A stretch of 10,117 nt of DNA, taken from positions 1 through 10,117 of the forward strand of contig JAAKFB010000051.1 of the NCBI GenBank assembly GCA_011065235.1, given 5' to 3'. A model generated the notes under the pieces. It was given only the letters and a program-made list of their open reading frames with translations, was not told the origin of the DNA and searched no databases. Position numbers and translations under genes: made by a program. This document shows, in pieces, positions 1 through 5,494 of this stretch (within the stretch, counting starts at the first letter, position 1; each line of letters opens with the position of its first letter). The DNA comes from Chlamydiota bacterium. Lineage in GTDB: Bacteria; Chlamydiota; Chlamydiia; Chlamydiales; Rhabdochlamydiaceae.

Positions 1-111
1 AACGGAATGCACCTCGTACTGAGATGCCAACTCATTCAGAGTTTTGATTTCTTTGGCGGCCTCCAAAGCTACTTTAGCCTTGAATTCTGCGCTGTGCCTT
101 TTGCGTGCCAT
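1..111 (-). CDS. IS3-family transposase OrfA, N-terminal fragment (runs off window)
   Basis: Partial gene: an ATG at 111 opens a frame of 37 codons that leaves the window at base 1. The product begins MARKRHSAEFKAKVALEAAK and continues with an EIKTLNELASQYEVH segment. This is the first part of the helix-turn-helix (HTH_Tnp_1) domain of IS3/IS911-type OrfA proteins: the basic RKRHSAEFKAKVALEA start and the L-x-ELASQYEVH recognition region are hallmarks. In this family OrfA binds the terminal inverted repeats and, after programmed -1 frameshifting, makes the OrfAB transposase. The DDE catalytic part would lie left of the window. A purine-rich AAAGGG lies about 8 bases before the ATG. Identification as IS3-family OrfA is firm; whether the element is intact cannot be judged here. 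Confidence 0.85.
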   Translation of the reverse strand, partial: MARKRHSAEFKAKVALEAAKEIKTLNELASQYEVHSV

Positions 112-193
112 TTTATTTACCCTTTATTTTTTTGTTTATAGGGGCAAAGTTTAACTTATTTTCGCCAATTTTGTGTCCAGTTTTGGCCAACCA
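112..193 (-). mobile_element. Presumed left end of the IS3-type element (upstream of orfA)
   Basis: This non-coding stretch separates the orfA start codon from the neighbouring F-box gene and should contain the terminal inverted repeat of the insertion sequence. Read on the minus strand it contains TGGCCAAAACTGGACAC, then a second TTGGCGAAAA block resembling TTGGCCAAAA. IS3-family ends normally start with 5'-TG; candidate outer ends on the minus strand are at 193 or 189. The exact boundary cannot be set without the other end of the element or an empty site. Confidence 0.4.
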
Positions 194-195
194 TT

Positions 196-756
196 TCATT
201 TATCAAGTTTGGGGAGTAACACTGCAAGTTCTTCTCGGTTTTCCCGCTCTGTAATAGACAGAAATTTTTCGAGCGTTTTTAGTGCGAGATCTTTAACGAA
301 TGCCTGTGATTTTTGACTATTTGGATCCTGGACAAATTGAGCTAACTTAAGGTTAGTGATTTCGTCATCTTGGGATAAGAATTTGTTGATATTATCTAGG
401 GCCACTTTCTTAAAATTGTCTTGTATTGCAGGAAAGGCAGGAGCGCTAATTTCCAATATTTTTGCATTAAAAGATTCTCTTTGAGATGAATTCAATGAAG
501 CAGGAAATGTATTGATGTAAATATTAATAAATTTGTCTATTGGAAATGTAAAGTCGATGTTTCCGATCTTACCTAGAAGGTACTCTCGAGCATTTTTTCC
601 TTCTTCAACTCCAGAGTTGACAATATCGTTAAATAGCATGCTCACTTGAGCAACGCTTCCATGATCTTTCACATCGACAAAGGAAAGGATATTGGCAGTT
701 AATTCGTTTGATAATAAATCAAATGGGCTATGGGTTGTATCTGTAATATTATTCAT
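196..756 (-). CDS. F-box domain protein, shorter tandem copy (candidate host-directed effector)
   Basis: A protein of 186 residues. Residues about 11-48 fit an F-box (LL..EL...ILSFVDVKDHG..AQVS.LFNDIV), the eukaryotic-type motif that docks on Skp1 in SCF ubiquitin ligases. The rest looks helical and has no domain I recognise. F-box proteins are rare in bacteria but known in amoeba-associated chlamydiae and Legionella, where they are regarded as effectors acting in the host cell; that role is inferred here. It is a tandem paralogue of the gene at 792-1475: 56 of the first 71 residues are identical, and the NLKLAQFVQDPN...KSQAF.KDLALK.LEK block is shared. Compared with that copy it has a shorter middle and lacks the last ~40 residues, ending LLPKLDK just beside the IS end. 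There is no signal peptide. The start is supported by a CGGAG Shine-Dalgarno at 763-767, six bases before the ATG. It lies 35 bases downstream of its paralogue, so the two are probably co-transcribed. Confidence 0.8.
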   Translation of the reverse strand: MNNITDTTHSPFDLLSNELTANILSFVDVKDHGSVAQVSMLFNDIVNSGVEEGKNAREYLLGKIGNIDFTFPIDKFINIYINTFPASLNSSQRESFNAKILEISAPAFPAIQDNFKKVALDNINKFLSQDDEITNLKLAQFVQDPNSQKSQAFVKDLALKTLEKFLSITERENREELAVLLPKLDK

Positions 757-791
757 AAAAAACTCCGGTTTTGTGTTTTTAGATCAAAATC

Positions 792-1475
792 TCACTCGAT
801 AGTTATCTTGGTGAAGTTGATGGTTATTGGTTGTTCAATGAGATATTTTTTCTCGAAAGCGAATAGTTTCGCAGCGACTTCAGGGTGGTGGAGAGGTGGT
901 TGTAATCCAAATTCTTCTCGTTTTTCATCGGTAGATGTAATTTTTTCGAGCATTTTTAGTGCAAGATCTTTTATGAATGCCTGTGATTTTTCACAATTTG
1001 GATCCTGGACAAATTGAGCTAACTTAAGGTTACTGACTTCGCCATCTTGGGATATGAATTCTTTGATATTATCTATGACCACTTCCTTAAACTTGCCTTG
1101 CATTTCAGGATATATAGTTTCAGAGTAAGGAGTGATAATTTCTGATATTTCTGTAAAGATCGAATTTTGAAATTCAGGCAGGTTTTTAAATTCAGGCTTT
1201 AGCCTTGGCTTAGCCTCTTCAATAATTGCCTTAGCTATAAGAGATCGCAAATCTTCTTTTGTAAATGAAAAGTCGAATTTTCCGATCTTACCTAGAAGGT
1301 ATTCTTGAGCATTTTTTCCCTCCTCAACTCCAGAGTTGACAATAGCGTTAAATAGCTTATTCACTTGAGCAGCTTTGCCATGATCTTTCACATCGACAAA
1401 GGAAAGGATATTGGCAGTTGCTTCCGCTGGAAGTAAATGAAATGGTCTATTGGTTGTATCTGTAATATTATTCAT
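792..1475 (-). CDS. F-box domain protein, longer tandem copy (candidate host-directed effector)
   Basis: A protein of 227 residues with an F-box at about residues 11-48 (FHLLPAEATANILSFVDVKD, then AAQVNKLFNAIV), the Skp1-docking motif of eukaryotic ubiquitin ligases. In a presumed intracellular bacterium this suggests a protein delivered into the host, but no secretion signal can be read directly. The middle (residues ~72-135) is unlike that of its neighbour and holds extra charged helix-like sequence. Residues ~136-180 match the neighbour again (DNI.EFISQD.E..NLKLAQFVQDPN). The final ~40 residues (LHHPEVAAKLFAFEKKYLIE and beyond) exist only in this copy. The start is supported by CGGAG at 1481-1485, five bases before the ATG, and by a strong promoter at 1509-1537. 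It is the first gene of a likely two-gene unit with the copy at 196-756. Confidence 0.82.
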   Translation of the reverse strand: MNNITDTTNRPFHLLPAEATANILSFVDVKDHGKAAQVNKLFNAIVNSGVEEGKNAQEYLLGKIGKFDFSFTKEDLRSLIAKAIIEEAKPRLKPEFKNLPEFQNSIFTEISEIITPYSETIYPEMQGKFKEVVIDNIKEFISQDGEVSNLKLAQFVQDPNCEKSQAFIKDLALKMLEKITSTDEKREEFGLQPPLHHPEVAAKLFAFEKKYLIEQPITINFTKITIE

Positions 1476-1508
1476 AAAAACTCCGTTTTTTAGGTTAATT
1501 TTTTATTA

Positions 1509-1537
1509 ATTATACCATGAATCTATAAAAAAGTCAA
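1509..1537 (-). promoter_or_regulatory. Sigma-70-type promoter for the F-box gene pair
   Basis: Read on the minus strand: -35 TTGACT (1532-1537), a 17-base spacer, and -10 TATAAT (1509-1514). The -10 is perfect and the -35 matches consensus at five of six positions. Transcription would start near 1502, about 27 bases before the F-box start codon at 1475, leaving room for the CGGAG ribosome site. It is the best promoter match I found in the window. It makes the F-box pair independent of the 685-residue gene upstream. Confidence 0.75.
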
Positions 1538-1562
1538 TGAAATAATTGAAAACGTAAATTGC

Positions 1563-3620
1563 TTATTTAGAGGTGTTTGCAAAGTGCTCGTCTTTGATGG
1601 TATTGCCCACCCAGATGAACTCGTCGATGGGTTTTGAGAAAATCGTGTCGCCTTTGATGATCTGCTTTTGGCGCAGGTAGTCAACGAGATTTTGCTTTGT
1701 TTGGGCATTGCCGACGACAATCCCTGTGAAGAATTCAGGGGGAATCCGATCCTTGATCATCACTTCATTATCGTTAAACCACCAATGTTCATAGTGTTTT
1801 TCATCTGAGAGAAAATCAAAAATATTCGAGCGGTTGAAGTAGGACCATCCAAACCGTATGCCAAAGCTATCTGTGTGATATTGATAAGATCCGTTCTCTA
1901 ATATTTTGGGAGAAATGAGAAAACGGATCGGGGCCTGATAGATGAATTCCCCATAAGTTGCATTCGTCTCTGTGACCATTTGAGTGAAGACGCTATCTGC
2001 ACCTCCTGTGAAGTAGTCGAGGCCAGAGGAGAGTCCCTTTTTCCCCATCTGGGCATCGTGGCGCATCTCTGAAGAGATCATCCCCATTTTCAGCATGGAT
2101 GCGATCCGCTCGTGCCATTCTTTTTCCGTCCAGGCGCCTGTGAGCGCTGCTGTGAGACCACGTGCTCCATTGGCTGTGAGATCATCAGAAAGGCCGTTCA
2201 CTGCCCAGCGCATTCTTCCTGGGAGCGTTTCGCGCAGTTCCATTTGGGGAAGCCATTTGTCTAAAATAGCGTGCATTTCGGGAAAGCGCTCTGTGACTTT
2301 TTGCTTAAAGGCATCTAAGGGTAGATCGAAAAAAGGATCGCTTCTTTCAAAAGCTGTTGCCTTACAAAACATGTGAAGAAGATGGCCGATTTTCATCCGC
2401 TCGATATCTTCTGATGCCGATTGTCTTAAGGCATCGTCGAGATTGAAAAAGGAAAGCGCTTCGTGGAAGTCGTAGAGATTTTTCCCTGAATCCATTTTAA
2501 CGCTGATTTTGTCATAAAGGGTAACGACACTTTTGGAGGCTCCAACGGTGATGGTTCCGAGACCTTTGAGATGGATGTTATAGGCTGAACCATGATACTC
2601 CGAGCTGAATTTTTTTTTCTGAATCGAAATATCCTCGATATGAGAGCCGAATATCTTGAATAGGTCCTTGAAATCTTCTTGAGAGGTGTTTTCTAGATTG
2701 TTTAATAGCTCTTGGAGCCGCTTGCGGAAAACGTGATTGATTTTGAAATCGAGTGTCGTTTGATCTCCGTCTTTACGGAGGGTGATGTTCATCCCTTTGA
2801 CTTGCCCTTTTCCATAGCCGTAGAAGTGCGCTCCGAAGTCGTATTCATTTCCATCAGCATCCGTTAAAATGCCTTGGTCAAGCTCCGCCTGCTTAATGAG
2901 GGGATGATCCCAGAGGTGGTCGATTTTTCGTCCATTGCGAATCCTGTCCACAATTTCTTGATAGTGTTTCATCAGCTCGTTGCGTCTTTGAATTGTCTCG
3001 AATTGGGCATGGGCTTGATGCAGGCGGATCATGCCCATTAGGGATTTGGCGATGGCTTCGGGCATCCGCCCTTTTGCCCACTCATCGCGCGCTTGATAGA
3101 AGCTGACGAGCGCTTGAACCAGAATCGATGCGAGGACGATCTCCAATGAGCCTGTCACCATGATTGCGAGATAAAGAGTGCTCGTGAGCCCCTGCAAGAG
3201 TTCATCGAAGGCTTCTTTATATTGGCCACGCGTAAGGTCTTTGAGGAGGTGGATGAGGTTTGTTGTGAGATCGGCAAGTGAGGTGAGGAAAAGTCCCAAG
3301 GTAAAGTGGTAGAGTGTTCCAGCAAGTGCCAGAGAGGCAAGCCCAAGTTGCATCACCTGAAAGGTGCGGGTACCCATAGTGTCGGCTGTGAGGATGCTGA
3401 CCGATTCGGTAAGCATCCGGACAGAGCCCATCGTCAGTGAAATCGCACGGCCAAAAGGCTGATGCAAACTCAAAAAAGGAAGAGCGAGGTGGACAACGCG
3501 TTTGCCTGTTTCCACGTAGGAATGACTCTCTGGGTTCTCAGGGAGGTCATTTTCGTATTGTCTGTAATAATACGATGGGTTATAAACTTGATGAGTATAG
3601 TAATCAATTTTATCTTGCAT
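1563..3620 (-). CDS. Large chlamydia-type conserved protein with N-terminal hydrophobic module
   Basis: A protein of 685 residues from the ATG at 3620 (MQDKIDYYTHQVYNPSYYYR). An in-frame TTG at 3656 would add 12 residues, but the best promoter -10 lies inside that extension, so I prefer the ATG. Residues ~43-65 are moderately hydrophobic. Two stronger hydrophobic stretches lie at ~87-116 (VMQLGLASLALAGTLYHFTL) and ~145-175 (LYLAIMVTGSLEIVLASILV), suggesting membrane association. The soluble part follows. Its last ~200 residues hold the striking motifs GARGLTAALTG (485-495), MLKMGMISSEMR (509-520), LSSGLDYFTGGADSVF (530-545) and NEVMIKDRIPPEFFTGIVVG (618-637). From memory this architecture recurs as multi-copy hypothetical proteins in environmental chlamydiae; no function is established to my knowledge. 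A resemblance of the C-terminus to ADP-ribosyltransferase-like folds is only a suspicion (see findings). The gene is transcribed divergently from the exported protein at 3662. Confidence 0.8.
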   Translation of the reverse strand: MQDKIDYYTHQVYNPSYYYRQYENDLPENPESHSYVETGKRVVHLALPFLSLHQPFGRAISLTMGSVRMLTESVSILTADTMGTRTFQVMQLGLASLALAGTLYHFTLGLFLTSLADLTTNLIHLLKDLTRGQYKEAFDELLQGLTSTLYLAIMVTGSLEIVLASILVQALVSFYQARDEWAKGRMPEAIAKSLMGMIRLHQAHAQFETIQRRNELMKHYQEIVDRIRNGRKIDHLWDHPLIKQAELDQGILTDADGNEYDFGAHFYGYGKGQVKGMNITLRKDGDQTTLDFKINHVFRKRLQELLNNLENTSQEDFKDLFKIFGSHIEDISIQKKKFSSEYHGSAYNIHLKGLGTITVGASKSVVTLYDKISVKMDSGKNLYDFHEALSFFNLDDALRQSASEDIERMKIGHLLHMFCKATAFERSDPFFDLPLDAFKQKVTERFPEMHAILDKWLPQMELRETLPGRMRWAVNGLSDDLTANGARGLTAALTGAWTEKEWHERIASMLKMGMISSEMRHDAQMGKKGLSSGLDYFTGGADSVFTQMVTETNATYGEFIYQAPIRFLISPKILENGSYQYHTDSFGIRFGWSYFNRSNIFDFLSDEKHYEHWWFNDNEVMIKDRIPPEFFTGIVVGNAQTKQNLVDYLRQKQIIKGDTIFSKPIDEFIWVGNTIKDEHFANTSK

Positions 3621-3648
3621 TGAATTATTATAGCATTTAAAGTACAAT
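3620..3648 (+). promoter_or_regulatory. Promoter of the exported small protein gene
   Basis: Plus-strand reading: -35 TTGAAT (3620-3625), a 17-base spacer, and -10 TACAAT (3643-3648), five of six matching the consensus -10. Transcription would start near 3655, only about seven bases before the ATG at 3662. No Shine-Dalgarno sequence is present in that short leader. The element sits almost exactly on top of the divergent promoter for the 685-residue gene. Confidence 0.55.
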
Positions 3649-3656
3649 ACTTTCAA
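3627..3656 (-). promoter_or_regulatory. Promoter of the 685-residue gene, predicting a leaderless mRNA
   Basis: Minus-strand reading: -35 TTGAAA (3651-3656), an 18-base spacer, and a perfect -10 TATAAT (3627-3632). The expected start of transcription, about seven bases past the -10, falls on the A of the ATG at 3620. There is no Shine-Dalgarno sequence before that ATG, which agrees with leaderless translation. It overlaps the opposite promoter at 3620-3648. Confidence 0.6.
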
Positions 3657-3661
3657 ATTTT

Positions 3662-4123
3662 ATGAAAAAAGCATTACTAAGTTTAATTTTTTGTTGTAAC
3701 CTTGCATTTGCAGCGTGTCCGTATGAGGATCAACTCAATTATTTTTGGGAAGATGTCGTGCATAAGAGACAGGCAGCTAAATCGGTTTTTCTGCCAAAAG
3801 ATATTAAAACATTGCTTGAAGAATCAGCCAAAGAGATGAAAGGGGGCGAGCACCTTCTATTGGGATTTTTCCCCCAAGACTGCGGGTTCGATCAGTATAC
3901 CTGCGGGGATTTCATAGATATGCGGGAGTTTTCCCAAACTATTGAAGCTCTGCAATTTGAAGTCTTTTTCTGCCTTCCTCAGAGGCATCTAGTACGCTTT
4001 AAGCATCCTGCAGAGATGCAGGCATTTATTAAAAAAATGTTTAATACAAATATCCCCCTCGAAGAGGTTCCTTTGCAATTTCCGACCAAATTCTTCATTG
4101 TAGAATTAATTTTAAATAACTAA
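3662..4123 (+). CDS. Small exported protein of unknown function with four mature cysteines
   Basis: A protein of 153 residues. The N-terminus (MKKALLSLIFCCNLAFA) is a good Sec signal peptide: two lysines, a hydrophobic core and an AFA-A cleavage site near residue 17-18, giving a mature protein starting around ACPYEDQ. A cysteine lies at residue 19, but the preceding FAA is a poor lipobox, so cleavage by signal peptidase I is more likely than lipidation. Mature cysteines at about 19, 74, 81 and 104 (including DCGFDQYTC) could form two disulfides in the periplasm. No membrane segment follows the signal. I do not recognise a family. The gene has its own promoter, diverges from the 685-residue gene, and is followed by two hairpins ending in a terminator, so it looks monocistronic. 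The first ATG is used because it begins the signal peptide. Confidence 0.75.
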   Translation: MKKALLSLIFCCNLAFAACPYEDQLNYFWEDVVHKRQAAKSVFLPKDIKTLLEESAKEMKGGEHLLLGFFPQDCGFDQYTCGDFIDMREFSQTIEALQFEVFFCLPQRHLVRFKHPAEMQAFIKKMFNTNIPLEEVPLQFPTKFFIVELILNN

Positions 4124-4127
4124 GAAT

Positions 4128-4164
4128 TAATTTGTTTTATTGAGCAATTCAATAAAACAAATTA
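4128..4164. repeat. Perfect 16-bp AT-rich inverted repeat (hairpin) after the exported protein gene
   Basis: The arms TAATTTGTTTTATTGA (4128-4143) and TCAATAAAACAAATTA (4149-4164) pair perfectly around a five-base loop GCAAT. It begins four bases after the stop codon of the exported protein gene. No T-tract follows directly, so it is not a canonical terminator by itself. It may protect the mRNA 3' end, help the terminator just downstream, or act in both directions. Confidence 0.7.
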
Positions 4165-4172
4165 GACTTTAG

Positions 4173-4204
4173 AAGATGAGGTCGTGTGACCTCATCTTTT
4201 TTTT
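4173..4204 (+). terminator. Rho-independent terminator of the exported protein gene
   Basis: A perfect 11-bp stem (AAGATGAGGTC at 4173-4183 pairing with GACCTCATCTT at 4188-4198) closes a GTGT loop. It runs into a run of eight T at 4197-4204. This is a textbook intrinsic terminator for plus-strand transcription, 50 bases past the stop codon at 4123. Confidence 0.9.
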
Positions 4205-4231
4205 GCAAATTGCAAGGTTTAATTGTACACT
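4203..4231 (+). promoter_or_regulatory. Possible promoter of the 105-residue gene
   Basis: -35 TTGCAA (4203-4208), a 17-base spacer and -10 TACACT (4226-4231), each four of six matches to consensus. It starts right where the preceding terminator ends, and a start near 4238 would leave a 15-base leader carrying GGGGAA. The matches are modest, so this is a positional inference. Confidence 0.35.
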
Positions 4232-4252
4232 GTGGATTTTGGGGAAGTACCT

Positions 4253-4570
4253 ATGAAGATTTGTTGTCTCTACGATGCGAAAGCAGGGTATTTTGGAGAG
4301 CTTGAACCGCTCATTGCTTGTTGGAATGAAATCCAACCCAATCAATACCGCAATGGAAAATGGGATCCAAATGTCATATTAAAAGCCTCAATGGCTATAT
4401 GCAATTTTCGCAAGCAAATGAAAGAAAACTCTTTATTATGTGAAAGATATACAACACTGATCGATCTCAAAGGTCAGGAAGCTCAGATTTTTTTTAATCA
4501 AGGTGAAATCAAGAAATCACGAGAGACTTTCGAGGAGCTTCGCGATTTTATAACCACCGCTTCTTCTTGA
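4253..4570 (+). CDS. Small hypothetical protein of unknown function
   Basis: A protein of 105 residues from the ATG at 4253 (MKICCLYDAKAGYFGELEPL). An in-frame TTG at 4223 would add ten residues, but GGGGAA at 4241-4246, six bases before the ATG, favours the shorter form. There is no signal peptide or membrane segment. The sequence appears mostly helical and soluble, with a charged C-terminal half (FNQGEIKKSRETFEELRDFI) that could be a TPR-like helix pair, but no repeat is clear. I do not recognise the family. It follows the terminator of the exported protein gene, so it is probably a separate transcript. Its last 23 bases overlap the 3' end of the convergent corA-like gene. It is the least certain protein gene here, although the start region and the uninterrupted frame argue that it is real. 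Confidence 0.55.
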   Translation: MKICCLYDAKAGYFGELEPLIACWNEIQPNQYRNGKWDPNVILKASMAICNFRKQMKENSLLCERYTTLIDLKGQEAQIFFNQGEIKKSRETFEELRDFITTASS

Positions 4571-5468
4571 AGAGCCAGAGGCCAAAGATCGAGACGAGTG
4601 CTGTGAATCCCATCACGAGGCTGAAGGCAAAGGTGGTTTTGGCAAAGGGAAGCTCGACGTTCATCCCATAGATACTGGCGATCATGGTAGGGATGCTTAG
4701 CAGAATGGTCAGTGCAGTCAGGAGTTTGATGGTCTTATGCAAATTGTTCGCAAAGATGATCTGATAGGCATCGCGCAGCGAGCGGATCGACTTGAGGACG
4801 ATGCTGCAGAGTTCTTCCGATTGTCTAATTGAATTCACACAGTCTTCAATCAATTCTTGTTCTTTCTCATAGAGGCTTGTGAAGCGGCCGCTGTGGATCC
4901 CCTCGAGGACGTTGCGGGTAGGAATCAGGCTCGAGAGGTATTGGTTGAGGACTTCTTCGTTTTTGGTCAGTGAGGTGATGTCATCACTCTCGACGTGGAT
5001 CATTTCTTTTTCTGCAGAGAGGACGTTATAACGCACGCGACGAATTTGTCCTGTGAATTCTTGGTTGATTTTCATTAGTAGAAGGATGAGCAGTTTGGTG
5101 TTCTGGAGGGTGGAGAATTTGTTTTGCTGGTTGAGAAAGTTTTTGATCAGGAGGGAGCGATGGGGACAGATGGTGATGAAGTAGTGATTCGCTAGAATGA
5201 GGGTGAGGGTGGAGGTGTAGAGGCCGATCTCTTGGTCTGTAGGGTATCTAGTGAAAATGAGAAGGTTGTGGCCGCTCCGCTCGATCCGAGGGAGTTCGTA
5301 TTTGTCGAGGCAGTCAAGGAGGTCGGCGTAGTCGATTTTGGTCAGCTTGGCGAGCTCTTCGAGGTCAGTGGTAGAGGCCTCATCGACATGGATCCAGCAA
5401 CCACCCCGCGCTTCGGATAACTCTTGGATTTCTTCGTCCTTTGCCTTCTTGTAGTATATTCTAAGCAT
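4548..5468 (-). CDS. corA: CorA-family magnesium/cobalt transporter
   Basis: A protein of 306 residues, close to the usual length of bacterial CorA. CorA is a homopentameric inner-membrane channel that brings in Mg2+ (also Co2+/Ni2+), gated by its cytoplasmic domain. The diagnostic YGMN motif is at residues 267-270, at the end of the first membrane helix (about 249-269, LLTALTILLSIPTMIASIYG). A short loop VELPFAKTT follows, then the second helix (~274-298) and the basic C-terminus KKKRWL, as in the family. The N-terminal ~240 residues form the acidic/helical cytoplasmic domain. No Shine-Dalgarno precedes the ATG at 5468. The gene follows lpxD by 26 bases and may be read through from the envelope cluster. 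Its 3' end overlaps the opposing gene by 23 bases with no terminator visible. The family call is firm; the actual ion is not shown by sequence. Confidence 0.92.
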   Translation of the reverse strand: MLRIYYKKAKDEEIQELSEARGGCWIHVDEASTTDLEELAKLTKIDYADLLDCLDKYELPRIERSGHNLLIFTRYPTDQEIGLYTSTLTLILANHYFITICPHRSLLIKNFLNQQNKFSTLQNTKLLILLLMKINQEFTGQIRRVRYNVLSAEKEMIHVESDDITSLTKNEEVLNQYLSSLIPTRNVLEGIHSGRFTSLYEKEQELIEDCVNSIRQSEELCSIVLKSIRSLRDAYQIIFANNLHKTIKLLTALTILLSIPTMIASIYGMNVELPFAKTTFAFSLVMGFTALVSIFGLWLFKKKRWL

Positions 5469-5494
5469 ATACTTGGTTGTGGCAAAAAATTATT

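Larger units (their letters stand above)
196..1493 (-). repeat. Tandem gene duplication covering both F-box genes and their leaders
   Basis: The two F-box genes are diverged direct repeats at the DNA level. Exact matches include a 42-base block at 659-700 and 1378-1419 (encoding the F-box core) and a 37-base block at 319-355 and 996-1032 (encoding the AQFVQDPN region). The leader ACTCCG followed by a T-rich stretch, upstream of each ATG, is also shared. Similarity drops sharply in the middle of the genes and is lost near the 3' end of the left copy, around position 220. This is unequal divergence after a local duplication, or recombination between family members. Confidence 0.75.

Noticed and set aside
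730..1017. Plus-strand open frame across the junction of the two F-box genes
   Set aside because: It is antisense to both genes and has no ribosome site or recognisable content.
2095..2376. Plus-strand open frame inside the 685-residue gene
   Set aside because: It is wholly antisense to a long frame with conserved motifs and has no supporting start signals; treated as a shadow.
3618..3656. A TTG start at 3656 giving a 697-residue version of the large protein
   Set aside because: The extra 12 codons contain the -10 and overlap the -35 of the only good promoter, so they would not be on the transcript. The ATG at 3620 fits better.
3662..3718. Lipoprotein reading of the exported protein (cysteine at residue 19)
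   Set aside because: The residues before the cysteine (FAA) lack the usual Leu or similar at -3, while AFA-A is a good signal peptidase I site.
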